Assembly: GCA_963789885.1 (NCBI GenBank)
Contig: CAWBNB010000049.1
Coordinates: 1 to 64,000 of the forward strand
Source: DATEDA01 sp963789885
Lineage (GTDB): Bacteria; Pseudomonadota; Gammaproteobacteria; Burkholderiales; SG8-39
Length of the DNA stretch: 64,000 nt
Direction of reading: 5' to 3'
Shown one piece after another: positions 62,353-64,000 of the stretch. The number at the start of each line of letters is the position of its first letter. The first letter of the stretch is position 1. The position numbers and the translations under genes are program-made. The notes under the pieces are model-generated. The model had not been told where the DNA came from. It made no database searches and saw nothing but the letters and a program-made list of their open reading frames with translations.

Positions 62353-64000
<1,648 letters not shown>

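Overview
This window is a stretch of chromosome from a high-GC Gram-negative bacterium, most likely a betaproteobacterium of the Burkholderiales. The main evidence is four separate extracytoplasmic receptors of the Bug/TctC type, a family strongly expanded in that order. The usual housekeeping families also fit (YgiQ, YaiI, Uup, EttA, YbaY, PrsW, KefB-type antiporter), as does the very strong GC bias at third codon positions. No rRNA, tRNA, CRISPR array, transposase or integrase was seen. Coding density is about 90 percent and strands alternate often, so most transcription units hold one to four genes.

Layout. 0-4 kb: the end of an Mrr-like nuclease gene, an FKBP isomerase, the ABC-F ATPase Uup, a Rid-family protein and a ketopantoate-reductase-like enzyme. 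4-11 kb: a large secreted c-type cytochrome/beta-propeller protein, an alpha/beta hydrolase paired with a Bug receptor, YgiQ and YaiI. 11-17 kb: an antitoxin-like remnant, a methyltransferase divergent from an AraC regulator that has three phased repeats in front of it, an aldo/keto reductase, two cyclic-nucleotide-binding proteins and a cluster of hairpins. 17-21.5 kb: M23 and M14 peptidases, cytochrome b561 and a nucleotidyltransferase toxin-antitoxin-like pair. 21.5-35 kb: aromatic-compound and xenobiotic genes (intradiol dioxygenase, amidohydrolase, DapA-like aldolase, ring-hydroxylating dioxygenase alpha and beta subunits, nitroreductase, two Bug receptors, a ferredoxin-metallo-beta-lactamase protein with an ATP-grasp partner, a CmcJ-like oxygenase) plus a SMUG1-type uracil-DNA glycosylase.

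35-42 kb is one leftward operon: an HpaB-type flavin hydroxylase followed by a complete branched-chain-amino-acid-type (HAAT) ABC transporter (binding protein, two ATPases, two permeases). Its reading frames are broken by about 25 small indels, mostly +1 G/C, although the protein motifs survive in alternating frames. The rest of the window has only three isolated frameshifts, all of the same +1 type. This points to sequence or assembly error, or to very recent decay.

42-64 kb: an MFS transporter, nitronate monooxygenase with a divergent LysR regulator, a KefB/YbaL antiporter, an amidase, a PrsW protease, aldo/keto reductases, DinB, a MASE2-GGDEF diguanylate cyclase, a cupin-YbaY-aminotransferase cluster, an azoreductase with a divergent LysR regulator, a thioesterase, a fourth Bug receptor, a cupin, an apparently exported methyltransferase and the ABC-F protein EttA, which runs off the right edge.

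Taken together the window reads as the genome of a soil or water heterotroph adapted to scavenging organic acids and aromatic compounds. Solute-binding proteins are paired with hydrolases and oxygenases, and local LysR/AraC regulators sit beside them. The observations most worth following are the frameshift cluster, the AraC repeat array, the hairpin cluster at 16.3 kb, the structured leader at 33.45 kb, the two toxin-antitoxin-like loci and the exported methyltransferase.
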